Shown here: positions 37,956-47,745 of the stretch, piece after piece
Position numbering within the stretch: position 1 is the stretch's first letter
Layout: the number at the start of each line of letters is the position of its first letter
Origin: Pseudomonas shahriarae
GTDB taxonomy: Bacteria; Pseudomonadota; Gammaproteobacteria; Pseudomonadales; Pseudomonadaceae
Length of the DNA stretch: 64,000 bases
Direction: 5' to 3'
Assembly (NCBI RefSeq): GCF_014268455.2
Contig: NZ_CP077085.1
Location: 3,947,001 to 4,011,000, forward strand
Made by a program: the position numbers and the translations under genes
Notes under the pieces: model-generated
Databases searched by the model: none
Told to the model about the DNA's origin: nothing
Seen by the model: only the letters and a program-made list of their open reading frames with translations

Positions 37956-40118
37956 ATGGTTTTGCGTTTTCGCCCCGTCGTCACCTCACATTTGGCCCTC
38001 GGCCTGCTGCTCAGCGGCGGCATCGGCAACAGCCTGGCGGCTGAGCTGGAACTGCCGGCGCTGAACATCCAGGGCCAGGATGAGTCCGGTTATCGTGCGC
38101 AAAGCGCGTCGGTCGGCGGCTTCAATGAAGCACCGCTGCTCGACACCCCGGCCTCGATCACCGTGATCAACGCCGCGCTGATCAAGGACCAGCAGGCACG
38201 CCTGCTCAGTGAAGTGCTGCGCAACGACGCCTCGGTGGGCGAAAGCTACGCGCCGATTGGCTATTACGAAAATTTCGTGGTCCGGGGTTTTTCCCTGAAT
38301 GCCGCCAGCAGCTACAAGATCAACGGGCGCACCATCACCGGCGAGCAGAACGTAGCCCTGGAAAACAAGCAGCGGGTGGAGTTGCTCAAGGGCCTGGCGG
38401 GCCTGCAAAGCGGGATTTCCGAGCCCAGCGGCGTGATCAACTACGTGACCAAACGCCCGGAAGACGTGCGCTCGGTCACGGTGTCCACCGATGATCGCGG
38501 CAGCGGCTATATCGCCACCGATGTCGGCGGCTGGTTTGGCAGCGAGCAGCAATTTGGCTTGCGCGCCAACGTCGCCCATGAAGACCTCAATTCCTATGTC
38601 GAACATGCCAATGGCCAGCGGGACTTTGTGTCCCTGGCCTTCGACTGGAACATCAGCCCCGACGCCGTGCTGCAACTGGATGCCGAATACCAGGACAAAC
38701 AACAGCGCTCGGTGCCCGGCTACCAGTTGCTCGGCGGTACCGAAGTGCCCCATGACGCCTCGCCGAAAAAACTGCTCGGCCACCAGAGCGGCTCCAAGCA
38801 GGTGGGGATCGACTCGCTGAACCTCAACGGCAAGTTCGAGTACCGCTTCAGTGACCAGTGGAAAGGCAGCGTCAGCGCGGCCCGCAGCAAGGTGGTGATT
38901 GATGACTACAGTTCGTTTGCCTGGGGTTGCTACGGCTCCCCCAGTTGCGCCGGCGTCAAAGTGCCGAACTACTTCAGCCCGGAAGGCAACTACGACATCG
39001 CTGACTACCGCAGCCCTGACGACACCCGGCGCAATGATGAAATCCAGGCGGCCATGACCGGCCTGTTCAGCACGGCCGGCCTGAGCCATGAACTGACCTT
39101 CGGCACCAGCGCCTTCCGCCGGGTGATCGACAAGCGCAAGTCGGTCAATGAATACGTCGGCAGCGGCAATATCAATCAGGACCCGGAAACCTTCCCGCCC
39201 ACCGACAAGCCCCTGAACGACAGTCACCGGCGTCTCGACAGCCGCCAGTACGGGCTGTTCGTCACCGACCGCATCAGCTTCAACGAGCAATGGCAAACCG
39301 TGCTCGGTGGCCGCGAAGTGCGCCTGGATGAAAAATCCTTCGATCAACATGGCGTGCAGGAGCGTCACACCCAGCAGTACGAGTTCCTGCCCAACGCTGC
39401 GCTGATCTACAAGCCAGTGGAAAACATCTCGTTGTACACCAGCTACAGCAAGGGCCTGTCACTGGGCGGTGAGGCACCGTGGTATGCGAGCAATGATGGG
39501 GAAATCCTCGCGCCGACCGTCTCCCGGCAGATCGAAGCCGGGGTGAAATACGACTGGCGCCGCATCAGCTTCGCCGCCGCGGTGTTCCAGACACGCCAGG
39601 CCTACCAGTACGCCAAGCCCGACAACGCCGGAGACTTCACCTACGTGCAGCAGGGCCAGCAGAAAAACACCGGCCTGGAGCTGTCAGCCAATGGCTGGGC
39701 CACCGAGCGTCTGCAGATTGCGACCAGCGTGGCGGCGATTCGCGCCCGGGTGAGCGGCAGCGGCACGCCGCAATACGAAGGCCACCAGACGATCAACGTG
39801 CCCAAGCTGCGCGCCAGTGTATACGCCGACTACGCCCTGCCATGGGTCAACGGCCTGGCGGTACTCGGCGGCGTGCAATACAGCGCCAGCAAGAACGCCA
39901 ACCGTACCGGCAATGTGGAAGTGGGGGATTATGCGCTGGTCAACATCGGCAGCCGCTACACCACCAAGGTCGACGGCTATGAAACGGTGTTCCGCCTGAG
40001 CGTCGACAACCTGTTCGACAAACGCTACTGGCGTGATGCGGGCGAATACATGGGCGATGACTACCTGTTCCAGGGTGCGCCATTGACAGCACGCCTGAGT
40101 GCTTCCATCAACTTCTGA
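37956..40118 (+). CDS. TonB-dependent siderophore receptor
   Basis: A 720-residue outer-membrane receptor with a signal peptide (LALGLLLSGGIGNSLA). It lacks an STN domain, so it transports without signalling. The plug carries DTPASITVINAALIKDQQARLLSEVLRNDASVGESY, VVRGFSLN and KGLAGLQSGISEPSGVINYVTKRP, and the barrel ends in Phe. It resembles the FhuA/ferrichrome-iron group. The start is ATG at 37956. It is divergent from the acetoin reductase, from which it is separated by 192 bases; I see no clear Fur box. Confidence 0.85.
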   Translation: MVLRFRPVVTSHLALGLLLSGGIGNSLAAELELPALNIQGQDESGYRAQSASVGGFNEAPLLDTPASITVINAALIKDQQARLLSEVLRNDASVGESYAPIGYYENFVVRGFSLNAASSYKINGRTITGEQNVALENKQRVELLKGLAGLQSGISEPSGVINYVTKRPEDVRSVTVSTDDRGSGYIATDVGGWFGSEQQFGLRANVAHEDLNSYVEHANGQRDFVSLAFDWNISPDAVLQLDAEYQDKQQRSVPGYQLLGGTEVPHDASPKKLLGHQSGSKQVGIDSLNLNGKFEYRFSDQWKGSVSAARSKVVIDDYSSFAWGCYGSPSCAGVKVPNYFSPEGNYDIADYRSPDDTRRNDEIQAAMTGLFSTAGLSHELTFGTSAFRRVIDKRKSVNEYVGSGNINQDPETFPPTDKPLNDSHRRLDSRQYGLFVTDRISFNEQWQTVLGGREVRLDEKSFDQHGVQERHTQQYEFLPNAALIYKPVENISLYTSYSKGLSLGGEAPWYASNDGEILAPTVSRQIEAGVKYDWRRISFAAAVFQTRQAYQYAKPDNAGDFTYVQQGQQKNTGLELSANGWATERLQIATSVAAIRARVSGSGTPQYEGHQTINVPKLRASVYADYALPWVNGLAVLGGVQYSASKNANRTGNVEVGDYALVNIGSRYTTKVDGYETVFRLSVDNLFDKRYWRDAGEYMGDDYLFQGAPLTARLSASINF

Positions 40119-40150
40119 CCCCCGCCCCAATGTGAAACCTGACTTATGTG

Positions 40151-40261
40151 GGAGCTGGCTTGTGTGGGAGCTGGCTTGCCTGCGATGCAGGCGCCTCGGT
40201 GAATCAGCAATACCGAGGTGATGCCATCGCAGGCAAGCCAGCTCCCACACAAGCCAGCTCC
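40151..40261. repeat. nested REP-like inverted repeat, 37-bp perfect arms
   Basis: Arms 40151-40187 and 40225-40261 are exact inverted copies containing GGAGCTGGCTTG twice each. This looks like a REP unit (GGAGCTGGCTTGCC type) extended by a second copy in each arm. It is a distinct class from the GCGGGCTTG-type units. It lies downstream of the TonB receptor gene. Confidence 0.85.
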
Positions 40262-40292
40262 TGCATTGGCCAGCGCCTACCCTTGAATGTCG

Positions 40293-40730
40293 TTACTTAG
40301 GCATCTTGCGAAAGCCCACCGCCAGGCGGTTCCAGCTGTTGATGGTGGCAATGGCCACGCTCAAGTCGACCTGTTCGGCGGCGCTGAACTCGGCATTGAG
40401 CAACGAATAGTCTTCGTCCGAGGCGTGGGTCTGGCTGATCAGCGTCAGGCTTTCGGCCCAGGCCAGGGCGGCGCGTTCGCGCGGGGTGAAGAACGGCGTT
40501 TCGCGCCAGGCCGACAGGGTGCACAAGCGGCGCTCGGTCTCGCCGCCCTTGCGGGCATCGGCAGTGTGCATATCCAGGCAGAAGGCGCAGCCGTTGATCT
40601 GGGAGACGCGCAGGCGCACCAGCTCCAGCAGCGGCAGTTCAATCGACAGTTTGCCGACGGCGGCTTCCAGGGCAAGCATGGCTTTCATCGCATCGGGGGA
40701 CGCGGTGTAGAAATCAATGCGAGCAGACAT
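40293..40730 (-). CDS. AhpD-like carboxymuconolactone decarboxylase family protein
   Basis: A 145-residue protein with the peroxidase-type motif INGCAFCLDMHT (CxxC-H). This gives the redox-active cysteine pair and acid/base residues of the AhpD-like alkylhydroperoxidase group. It likely reduces peroxides in the cytoplasm. The C-terminus IATINSWNRLAVGFRKMPK is typical. Monocistronic. Confidence 0.9.
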   Translation of the reverse strand: MSARIDFYTASPDAMKAMLALEAAVGKLSIELPLLELVRLRVSQINGCAFCLDMHTADARKGGETERRLCTLSAWRETPFFTPRERAALAWAESLTLISQTHASDEDYSLLNAEFSAAEQVDLSVAIATINSWNRLAVGFRKMPK

Positions 40731-40834
40731 GGTGTTACTCCAGGACAGTAGGAATTGGCGCCCAGCTTAATCACCCCACTGCCTCGCACAAATAGCCAAT
40801 CCTGACGAAGAACAGGTAGCCAATGCCAGGCGCT

Positions 40835-42277
40835 TCAGGCCCGGCGGCGCAGCCACTGTAAAAAGCCCTTTTTCACCGGCACGATCGGTGCGTCCTGGGT
40901 CAGGTGCTGGGCGGTGTGCAGGCGGAAATCCAGGAGGTTCTGCATGGCTTCACTGATATCGTGGCGCGCATCCAGGCACGGCTTGAGGTATTCCTTTTCG
41001 ATGCGGTAGAGGGTGCAGTAGGTCTTGGCCACAAAGTCCGCCGGCACGCTTTGCGCCCCCAGAATCCCGGCTTCGCCAATCACTTCTCCTGGCCCCATGC
41101 GCCCGGCTTCGAACGCGTGCCCGGCCTTGACCAGCATCACCGAAACCACCCCGGACTCGATGATAAACAGGTGATCGCTGACCTCCCCCCTCGGCAGGAT
41201 CATCTCACCGGCGCGGAAGGTGTGCAGGGTCATGTTCTGGCTGAAGGTTTCCTTCTCTTCTTGGCGCAGGGTCGAGAAGATACTCGAGCTTTCCAGCAGT
41301 GCCCGTGCGGGTGTAGTGGCCGGCGAGGTCGGGCTTTCGGCGCTCGACAACAGGCTCACACCGGCCGCCTGCAAGTGCCGGTAGGCCAGGTCATAAAGCT
41401 GGTTGCGCACCTCGCGCTTGAGGGCCATGGCCGGCACGAAGCCGCTGATTTCATACTCCACGCCACCACCGGTAGAGGTTTTGAAGGCCACGCTCGGCGC
41501 CGGCTTGGCCAGCAATTGCCGGCAACCTTGCATGGCCCGTTCCAGGGCTTCCAATACTGTTTGCGGACGCGCATGGGGGCTGACTTGCAGGCTCACCGCC
41601 AGGCCGAACATATCCGCCGGGCGTGAGAAATTGATGATCTTGGCCTTGGCCGCCAGTGAATTGGGGATCACCGCCATGCTGCCCTGGGAGGTTTGCAGGC
41701 GCGTGGCGCGCCAGTCGATATCCGTCACCCGGCCTTCGGTGCCGTCGATGGAGATCCAGTCATCCAGTTGGTAGGGCTTGGTGGTGTTGAGCACGATTCC
41801 GGAGAACACGTCGCTCAAGGTGCTTTGCAGCGCCAGGCCGACGATGATCGCCACCGCGCCGGAGGTGGCCAGTACGCCCTTGACCGGCAGGTCGAGCACG
41901 TAGGCCATGGCCGCGATGATCGCGATCAGGAAAATCACCGCGCCCATCAGGTCTTGCAGCAACCGCCCGGTGTGGCCGACCCGCTGCATCATCAGCGCGC
42001 CGAGCAACACCGTCAGGGTGCGCGCGGCAAACAACCACCAGGCGATCTGCAAGGCCGTGGCAGCCAGGTGCAGCGGGGTGTTGTCGGCGTACGGCGCCAG
42101 TTGCATGGGGTTCATGCCGTCGTTGAACAGCACGGCGCTGAACACCGCGAAAATCCCCAGCCGCGCAATCAGCTTCCAGTTGCCGGGGCTGGCCGAAAAC
42201 AGACGCCAGACGACGATATCGATAAGGATCAGCGCCAGGGCGCACAGCATCGGGTGATCGGAGAGAAAAGACAGCAT
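40835..42277 (-). CDS. MscS-type mechanosensitive channel with cyclic nucleotide-binding domain
   Basis: A 480-residue inner-membrane channel. About four helices in the first 150 residues lead to the pore helix and MscS beta domain (GAVAIIVGLALQSTLSDVFSGIVLNTTKPYQLDDWISIDG, then AVIPNSLAAKAKIINFSR). The C-terminal 120 residues (SSSIFSTLRQEEKETFSQNMTLHTFRAGEMILPRGE, DHLFIIESGVVSVML, GPGEVIGEAGIL) form a CNB/Crp-like domain. Such channels (bCNG type) can be gated by cAMP or cGMP instead of membrane tension. Confidence 0.9.
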   Translation of the reverse strand: MLSFLSDHPMLCALALILIDIVVWRLFSASPGNWKLIARLGIFAVFSAVLFNDGMNPMQLAPYADNTPLHLAATALQIAWWLFAARTLTVLLGALMMQRVGHTGRLLQDLMGAVIFLIAIIAAMAYVLDLPVKGVLATSGAVAIIVGLALQSTLSDVFSGIVLNTTKPYQLDDWISIDGTEGRVTDIDWRATRLQTSQGSMAVIPNSLAAKAKIINFSRPADMFGLAVSLQVSPHARPQTVLEALERAMQGCRQLLAKPAPSVAFKTSTGGGVEYEISGFVPAMALKREVRNQLYDLAYRHLQAAGVSLLSSAESPTSPATTPARALLESSSIFSTLRQEEKETFSQNMTLHTFRAGEMILPRGEVSDHLFIIESGVVSVMLVKAGHAFEAGRMGPGEVIGEAGILGAQSVPADFVAKTYCTLYRIEKEYLKPCLDARHDISEAMQNLLDFRLHTAQHLTQDAPIVPVKKGFLQWLRRRA

Positions 42278-42347
42278 CCAGGCGACTCCAGGGCGAATGC
42301 CCTGAAGATCGCATGAAATGCAGTTGGCGGGTATAGGGCGCCGCCAA

Positions 42348-43223
42348 TCAGCGGGAGGCGCCGTGCATTTGGCCGAACTGGCCGGACTGGAAGTCGGCGA
42401 AGGCCTGGTGAATCTCTTGCTCAGTGTTCATCACAAACGGACCGTGACCGACGATGGGCTCGTCGATGGGTTCACCACTGAGCAGCAGCACCATGGCGTC
42501 GGCGTTGGACTCCAGGCTGAGCTGATCGCCCTCGCGCTCAAACAGCACCAGTTGCCCTTCGCGTGCCAGTTCCTGGCCGTTGACTTGCACGGTGCCTTTG
42601 AGCACCACCAGCGCGGTATTGCGCCCGGCATGCAGGTCCAGGGTCACGGCCTTGCCGCCCTTGAGGCGCAGGTCCCACACGTCAATCGGCGTGAAGGTGC
42701 GTGCCGGCCCGGTGCGGCCAGCGAACTCACCGGCAATCAGGCGCAGGCTGCCGGCACCGTTGGCCAGGGGCAACGACGGAATATCGCCGTCGAGAATGGT
42801 CTGGTAGCCGGCTTCGCTCATTTTGTCCTTGGCCGGCAGGTTGACCCATAGTTGCACCATTTCCAAGGCGCCGCCCCGTTTGGCGAAGGCTTCGGAATGA
42901 AACTCTTCATGCAGGATCCCTTTGGCCGCAGTCATCCACTGCACATCGCCCGGGCCGATGGTGCCGCCGGCACCCGTGGAATCGCGGTGCTCGACTTCGC
43001 CGTCGTAGACGATGGTCACGGTTTCAAAGCCGCGATGGGGATGCTGGCCCACGCCACGTCGCTGCGTGGTGGGGGTGAAATCCGCCGGGCCGGCGTGGTC
43101 CAGCAGCAGGAATGGGCTGATGTGCTTGCCCATGGTGTCGTAGGAAAACAGCGTACGAACCGGAAAACCGTCGCCGACCCAATGGCCGCGTGGGCTGGTG
43201 TAGATACCAATGATGTTTTTCAT
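42348..43223 (-). CDS. pirin family protein
   Basis: A 291-residue double cupin. The N-terminal cupin carries HPHRGFETVTIVYDGEVEHRDS, with His and Glu as likely iron ligands, and GPGDVQWMTAAKGILHEEFH. The C-terminal cupin follows after residue 170. Bacterial pirins have proposed quercetinase or redox-sensing roles; the function here is unassigned. ATG at 43223 is preceded by GGAGG; an upstream in-frame ATG at 43247 is less likely. Confidence 0.9.
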   Translation of the reverse strand: MKNIIGIYTSPRGHWVGDGFPVRTLFSYDTMGKHISPFLLLDHAGPADFTPTTQRRGVGQHPHRGFETVTIVYDGEVEHRDSTGAGGTIGPGDVQWMTAAKGILHEEFHSEAFAKRGGALEMVQLWVNLPAKDKMSEAGYQTILDGDIPSLPLANGAGSLRLIAGEFAGRTGPARTFTPIDVWDLRLKGGKAVTLDLHAGRNTALVVLKGTVQVNGQELAREGQLVLFEREGDQLSLESNADAMVLLLSGEPIDEPIVGHGPFVMNTEQEIHQAFADFQSGQFGQMHGASR

Positions 43224-43488
43224 GATGGACCTCCAAAGTGCATCCACCTTAAATCCAATACCAATAAGGCACTAGACAGCGGATTTGGCTCGCATCGTTC
43301 CATGGATGGGACGACTTAACCGCGGCGCTTCGCAGTCATAGCCCATCCGGTTTCATTGGCGTGGGCGTTGAGACCACCGGCCACCCGCAAAACGCAAAGC
43401 AGGCACCTTAATCATCTACGCCCGAACAACCTGGACAACGTGTGACAACCCGATCAAAAGCAAAGGGTGGATTAAATTATATTTTGGT

Positions 43489-43512
43489 CGTAATATTTGG
43501 CTAAATATTACG
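43489..43512. promoter_or_regulatory. A+T-rich palindrome, possible operator upstream of the RND operon
   Basis: CGTAATATTT and AAATATTACG, ten-base arms around GGCT, lie 41 bases before the efflux adaptor start; a further TCGTAAT half-site lies at 43514-43520. This resembles a TetR-type operator overlapping the promoter. The rest of 43224-43552 has no gene; it also holds the divergent pirin promoter. No adjacent TetR gene is present, so the repressor would be encoded elsewhere. Confidence 0.55.
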
Positions 43513-43552
43513 TTCGTAATTTTTACTACGCCAACGCCACCAGGAGCCTGAA

Positions 43553-44665
43553 ATGAGCCCACGCCCTCCTCTTCACCGCCTTTTTTCGCCCCTGGCGCTG
43601 TTGATCCTGCTCAGCGGTTGCAACAGCCAGGCCGACCCCACCGCCAACACCGCCCCACCGCGCCCGGTGCTGGCGGCCAACGTCGAAGCCGCTGCCAGCC
43701 AGCAGAATGCCTATACCGGGGTGGTGGCGGCACGCACCGAAAGCGACCTGGGTTTTCGAGTCAGTGGCAAAGTGATCGAACGCAAAGTCGATCCCGGCCA
43801 GCACGTTTCCCGGGGCGACATCCTGCTGGTCCTGGATATCGGTGACTTCGAGCTGGCACTGCGCTCGGCAAAAAACCGCGTCAATGCCGCCCAGGCGCAA
43901 CTGCGTCAGCGCCGTGATGATGCCAATCGCTACCAACGCCTGGCCAGCACCGGCGCGGTGTCACGGCAGATTTTCGACCAGTCCGCGACTAACCTGCGGG
44001 TCGCCGAAGCTGAACTCGCCGCCGCCCAGTCGGACGCCAGCCAGATTGAAAACCGTCGCACCTACTCGGTGCTGCGGGCCGATGGCGACGGGGTGATCAC
44101 CGATGTGCGGGTGGAGCGCGGGCAGGTGGTGGCCGAAGGGCAGATCGTCGCGCGCCTGGCCCACGACGGTGCGCGGGAAGCCATCATCCACCTGCCGGAA
44201 AACCAGCGTGACCGCGCCTCGCAAAAAGCCCTGGCCTTGCCGTTCGGTGCGCCGGACCAGGCGGTCACCGCGACATTGCGTGAACTCTCGGCCAGCGCCG
44301 ATCCCGTCACCCGCACCTACCGCGCGCGCTATGTGCTGCACGGCACGGTCGAGCGTGTCGCCCTCGGTTCCACCATCACCCTGCGCCTGCAAGGCAACGA
44401 CCAACCGCCACACACCCGCGTGCCGATTGGCGCCTTGCAGGATACCGGCAACGGCAGCGGGGTCTGGCTGATTGGCGCGGATGACAAAGTCAGCTTCGCT
44501 GCGGTCACGGTGGCCAGCCTGGGCCAGGAAGAAGCCCTGCTTTCCAGCGGCGTCAGCCCCGGCCAACGGGTGGTCGCCCTCGGCGCGCACCTGCTGCATC
44601 AGGGTGACAGCGTGCGCGTGCTGCCCGCCCAGGCACAGCCCTTCAACCGCCGCCAGGAACCTTGA
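43553..44665 (+). CDS. RND efflux membrane fusion protein
   Basis: A 370-residue periplasmic adaptor lipoprotein (lipobox LLSGC, Cys23). It has a biotinyl-lipoyl-like hairpin pattern (GFRVSGKVIERKVDPGQHVSRGDILLVLD), an alpha-helical hairpin (AQAQLRQRRDDANRYQRLASTGAVSRQIFDQ) and a beta-barrel domain after. It links the inner-membrane pump encoded next to an outer-membrane channel, which is not present here. The stop overlaps the frame of the pump gene. Confidence 0.92.
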   Translation: MSPRPPLHRLFSPLALLILLSGCNSQADPTANTAPPRPVLAANVEAAASQQNAYTGVVAARTESDLGFRVSGKVIERKVDPGQHVSRGDILLVLDIGDFELALRSAKNRVNAAQAQLRQRRDDANRYQRLASTGAVSRQIFDQSATNLRVAEAELAAAQSDASQIENRRTYSVLRADGDGVITDVRVERGQVVAEGQIVARLAHDGAREAIIHLPENQRDRASQKALALPFGAPDQAVTATLRELSASADPVTRTYRARYVLHGTVERVALGSTITLRLQGNDQPPHTRVPIGALQDTGNGSGVWLIGADDKVSFAAVTVASLGQEEALLSSGVSPGQRVVALGAHLLHQGDSVRVLPAQAQPFNRRQEP

Positions 44666-44667
44666 GC

Positions 44668-47600
44668 ATGCATGGCCTGAATCTCTCGGCATTGGCGGTC
44701 AAGCACCGTGCCGTCACCCTGTTCCTGATCCTCGCGATCCTCGCTGCCGGGATTTTTTCCTTCGGTAAACTGGGGCGCGCCGAAGACCCGCTGTTCACCG
44801 TCAAAGTCATGACCATCACCGCCGCCTGGCCCGGCGCCACGGCCCAGGAGATGCAGGAGCAAGTGGCCGACCGCCTGGAAAAGCGCCTGCAGGAGCTGGA
44901 CGACTACGACCGCGTCGAAACCATCGCCCAACCGGGGTTTGTGTCGATGCGCATGACCTTCCTCGAGTCCACGCGCCCCAATGAAATCCAGGACCTGTTC
45001 TACCAGACCCGCAAAAAACTCAGTGACGAAGCCGCCAAACTGCCCAAGGGCGTGATCGGGCCGTTCTTCAATGATGAATATTCCGATGTGTACTTCGCCC
45101 TATACGCCCTGGAAGCCGAACACCTGCCCCATCGCCAACAGGTGCAGATGGCCGAAGCAATGCGCCAGGACTTCCTCAGGCTGCCGGGGGTGAAGAAGGT
45201 CAATATCCTCGGCGAACAGGCGCAGCGGGTATTTGTCGAGTTCTCCTATGAGCGCCTGGCGACCCTGGGGATCAAGCCCGAGCAGATCTTCGCCGCCCTC
45301 GCCGCGCAAAACGCCGTGGCGCCGTCGGGGTTTGTCGAAACCGCCGGCGCCCGTACTTATATCCGTATCGACGGCGCCTTTGACAGCCTGGCGCTGATCG
45401 AAAACGTGCCGCTGCCGGTGGACGGCAAAGTGCTGCGCATCGCCGATGTCGCCACCGTCAGCCGTGGCTATGAAGACCCGCCCAGCTACCGTATCCGCCA
45501 CCAGGGCGACCCGGCCTTGATGCTGGGCATCATCATGGAAAAACACTGGAACGGCCTGGACCTGGACCAGAGCCTCAAGGCCCAGGAGGCTAAAATCCAG
45601 GCGGACCTGCCCCTGGGCGTCAACTTCGCAAAAGTCTCCGACCAGGCGAAAAACATCAGCCTGGCGGTGGATGAGTTCATGCTCAAATTCTTCGTCGCCC
45701 TGGCCGTGGTGATGGTCATCAGCCTGTTGGCCCTGGGTTTTCGCGTCGGTTTGGTAGTAGCGGCGGCGGTGCCGCTGACCTTGTCCATAGTGTTTGTGAT
45801 CATGCTGCTGACCGGCCGCGAATTTGACCGCATCACCCTCGGCGCGCTGATCATTTCCCTGGGCCTGCTGGTGGACGACGCAATCATCGCCATTGAGATG
45901 ATGGTGGTGAAACTCGAAGAAGGCTTCGACCGCATCCACGCCGCGACCTTTGCCTGGAGCGCCACTGCGGCGCCGATGCTGACCGGCACCCTGGTGACGA
46001 TCATCGGCTTTCTGCCGGTGGGTTTTGCCCGTTCGGGCGCGGGCGAATATGCCGGCAATATCTTCTGGATCGTTGGCTTTGCCCTAATCGCTTCGTGGTT
46101 GGTGGCGGTGGTGTTTACCCCGTACCTGGGGGTCAAGCTGCTGCCCAATATCAAGCCGGTGCCCGGCGGCCACGACGCGATCTATGCCGGCCCGTGGTAC
46201 CAGAAACTGCGCCACCTGGTGCAAACCTGCGTGCGCCGGCGCTGGCAGGTGACCGGGCTGGTGGTGTCGGCGTTTGTGCTGTGCGGGTTGGGCATGGGCG
46301 TGGTGAAGAAGCAGTTCTTCCCCAACTCCGACCGTTCCGAATTGATCCTGGAGGTGTATATGCCGCCGGGCAGTGCCTTCAAAAGCACCGAGGCGGTGGC
46401 GGCACAGTTGGAAAAGGCGCTGCTGCAAGAGCCACAGACGCGCATGGTCGACACCTATGTAGGCGGCGGTGCGCCACGGTTTTTCCTATCGCTTAACCCT
46501 GAGTTGCCTGACCCGGCGTTCGCCAAACTGATCGTGCAAACCGCCGACGCCCATGCCCGCGATGCCTTGAAACGGCGCATGCGCGAGCGCATCGCCGACG
46601 GCGAATTCCCCGCCGCGCGGGTACGGGTCACGCAATTGCTGTTCGGCCCGCCGGTGCCCTTCCCGGTGGTGTTTCGCGTGTCCGGCCCCGACTTGAGCCT
46701 GTTGCGCAGCCTGTCCGAAGAGGTGCGCCAGGTGGTTGCCGCCAACCCTCTGACCAAGGACGCGTTCCTCGATTGGGGCGAACGCAGCAGCGCTTATCGC
46801 CTGGTGCTGGACCAGGATCGCCTGCGCCTGCTGGGCTTCACCCCCGACGAGGTGAAATCCCAACTCAACGCCCTGCTCAGCGGGAACCCGATCACCGAAG
46901 TACGCGAAGGCAACCGCACGGTGTCGGTGGTGGTCCGTGCCCAGGGCAGCCAGCGTGAAGACCTCGGCAACCTCGACAATATGACCCTGACCAACAGCGC
47001 CGGCGTGTCGCTGCCCCTGGCCCAGGTCGGGCATTTCCAGGCCGTGATGGAGGAACCTATCCTCAAGCGCCGCGACCGTACGACCACGGTTGAAGTGCGC
47101 GCCGACATCATCGACGGCGTGCAACCGCCCGACGTGGAGATGGCTGTCTACAAAGACCTGCAAGCGCTGATTGCACGATTGCCGGCCGGCTACCGCCTGG
47201 ACATCGGCGGCCCGGTGGAAGAAAGCGCCAAGGCCAACGTGGCCCTGGCGGCACTGTTCCCGATCATGATCCTGCTGACCCTCACGGTGATCATGTTCCA
47301 GGTGCGCTCGTTCGGCGTGATGTTCATGGTCTTCGCCACCGCCCCGCTGGGCTTGATCGGCGCAGTGCCGACCTTGCTGCTGTTCAACCAACCGTTTGGC
47401 TTCAACGCGATCCTGGGGTTGATCGGGATTGGCGGGATCCTGATGCGCAACACCCTGATCTTCACCGACCAGATCCGCCAGAACCAGGAACAGGGCCTGG
47501 CCACCACCGAGGCGATTGTCGAAGCCACCGTACGCCGCGCACGGCCGGTGATACTGACTGCGCTGGCGGCGGCGTTGGCGTTTATTCCGCTGACCTTGTC

Positions 47601-47733
47601 GGTGTTCTGGTCGTCCCTGGCGTATGTGCTGATCGGCGGGGTGTTGGTGGGGACATTGTTGACGCTGCTGTTCTTGCCAGCGTTGTGCAGTTTGGTGCTG
47701 GGCCGGGACAAGGTGCGGGCGGCAATCTCCTAA
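44668..47733 (+). CDS. RND family efflux transporter
   Basis: A 1021-residue, 12-helix inner-membrane pump (AcrB/HAE family). It shows AVTLFLILAILAAGIFSFGKLGRAEDPLF, LLTGREFDRITLGALIISLGLLVDDAIIAIEMM with the proton-relay Asp residues, and a duplicated second half (ILGLIGIGGILMRNTLIFTDQIRQ). ATG at 44668 follows the adaptor stop; a TTG at 44662 overlaps it as TTGA. Operon with the adaptor. The substrate is unknown. Confidence 0.93.
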   Translation: MHGLNLSALAVKHRAVTLFLILAILAAGIFSFGKLGRAEDPLFTVKVMTITAAWPGATAQEMQEQVADRLEKRLQELDDYDRVETIAQPGFVSMRMTFLESTRPNEIQDLFYQTRKKLSDEAAKLPKGVIGPFFNDEYSDVYFALYALEAEHLPHRQQVQMAEAMRQDFLRLPGVKKVNILGEQAQRVFVEFSYERLATLGIKPEQIFAALAAQNAVAPSGFVETAGARTYIRIDGAFDSLALIENVPLPVDGKVLRIADVATVSRGYEDPPSYRIRHQGDPALMLGIIMEKHWNGLDLDQSLKAQEAKIQADLPLGVNFAKVSDQAKNISLAVDEFMLKFFVALAVVMVISLLALGFRVGLVVAAAVPLTLSIVFVIMLLTGREFDRITLGALIISLGLLVDDAIIAIEMMVVKLEEGFDRIHAATFAWSATAAPMLTGTLVTIIGFLPVGFARSGAGEYAGNIFWIVGFALIASWLVAVVFTPYLGVKLLPNIKPVPGGHDAIYAGPWYQKLRHLVQTCVRRRWQVTGLVVSAFVLCGLGMGVVKKQFFPNSDRSELILEVYMPPGSAFKSTEAVAAQLEKALLQEPQTRMVDTYVGGGAPRFFLSLNPELPDPAFAKLIVQTADAHARDALKRRMRERIADGEFPAARVRVTQLLFGPPVPFPVVFRVSGPDLSLLRSLSEEVRQVVAANPLTKDAFLDWGERSSAYRLVLDQDRLRLLGFTPDEVKSQLNALLSGNPITEVREGNRTVSVVVRAQGSQREDLGNLDNMTLTNSAGVSLPLAQVGHFQAVMEEPILKRRDRTTTVEVRADIIDGVQPPDVEMAVYKDLQALIARLPAGYRLDIGGPVEESAKANVALAALFPIMILLTLTVIMFQVRSFGVMFMVFATAPLGLIGAVPTLLLFNQPFGFNAILGLIGIGGILMRNTLIFTDQIRQNQEQGLATTEAIVEATVRRARPVILTALAAALAFIPLTLSVFWSSLAYVLIGGVLVGTLLTLLFLPALCSLVLGRDKVRAAIS

Positions 47734-47745
47734 TGTGTCGGTTTG

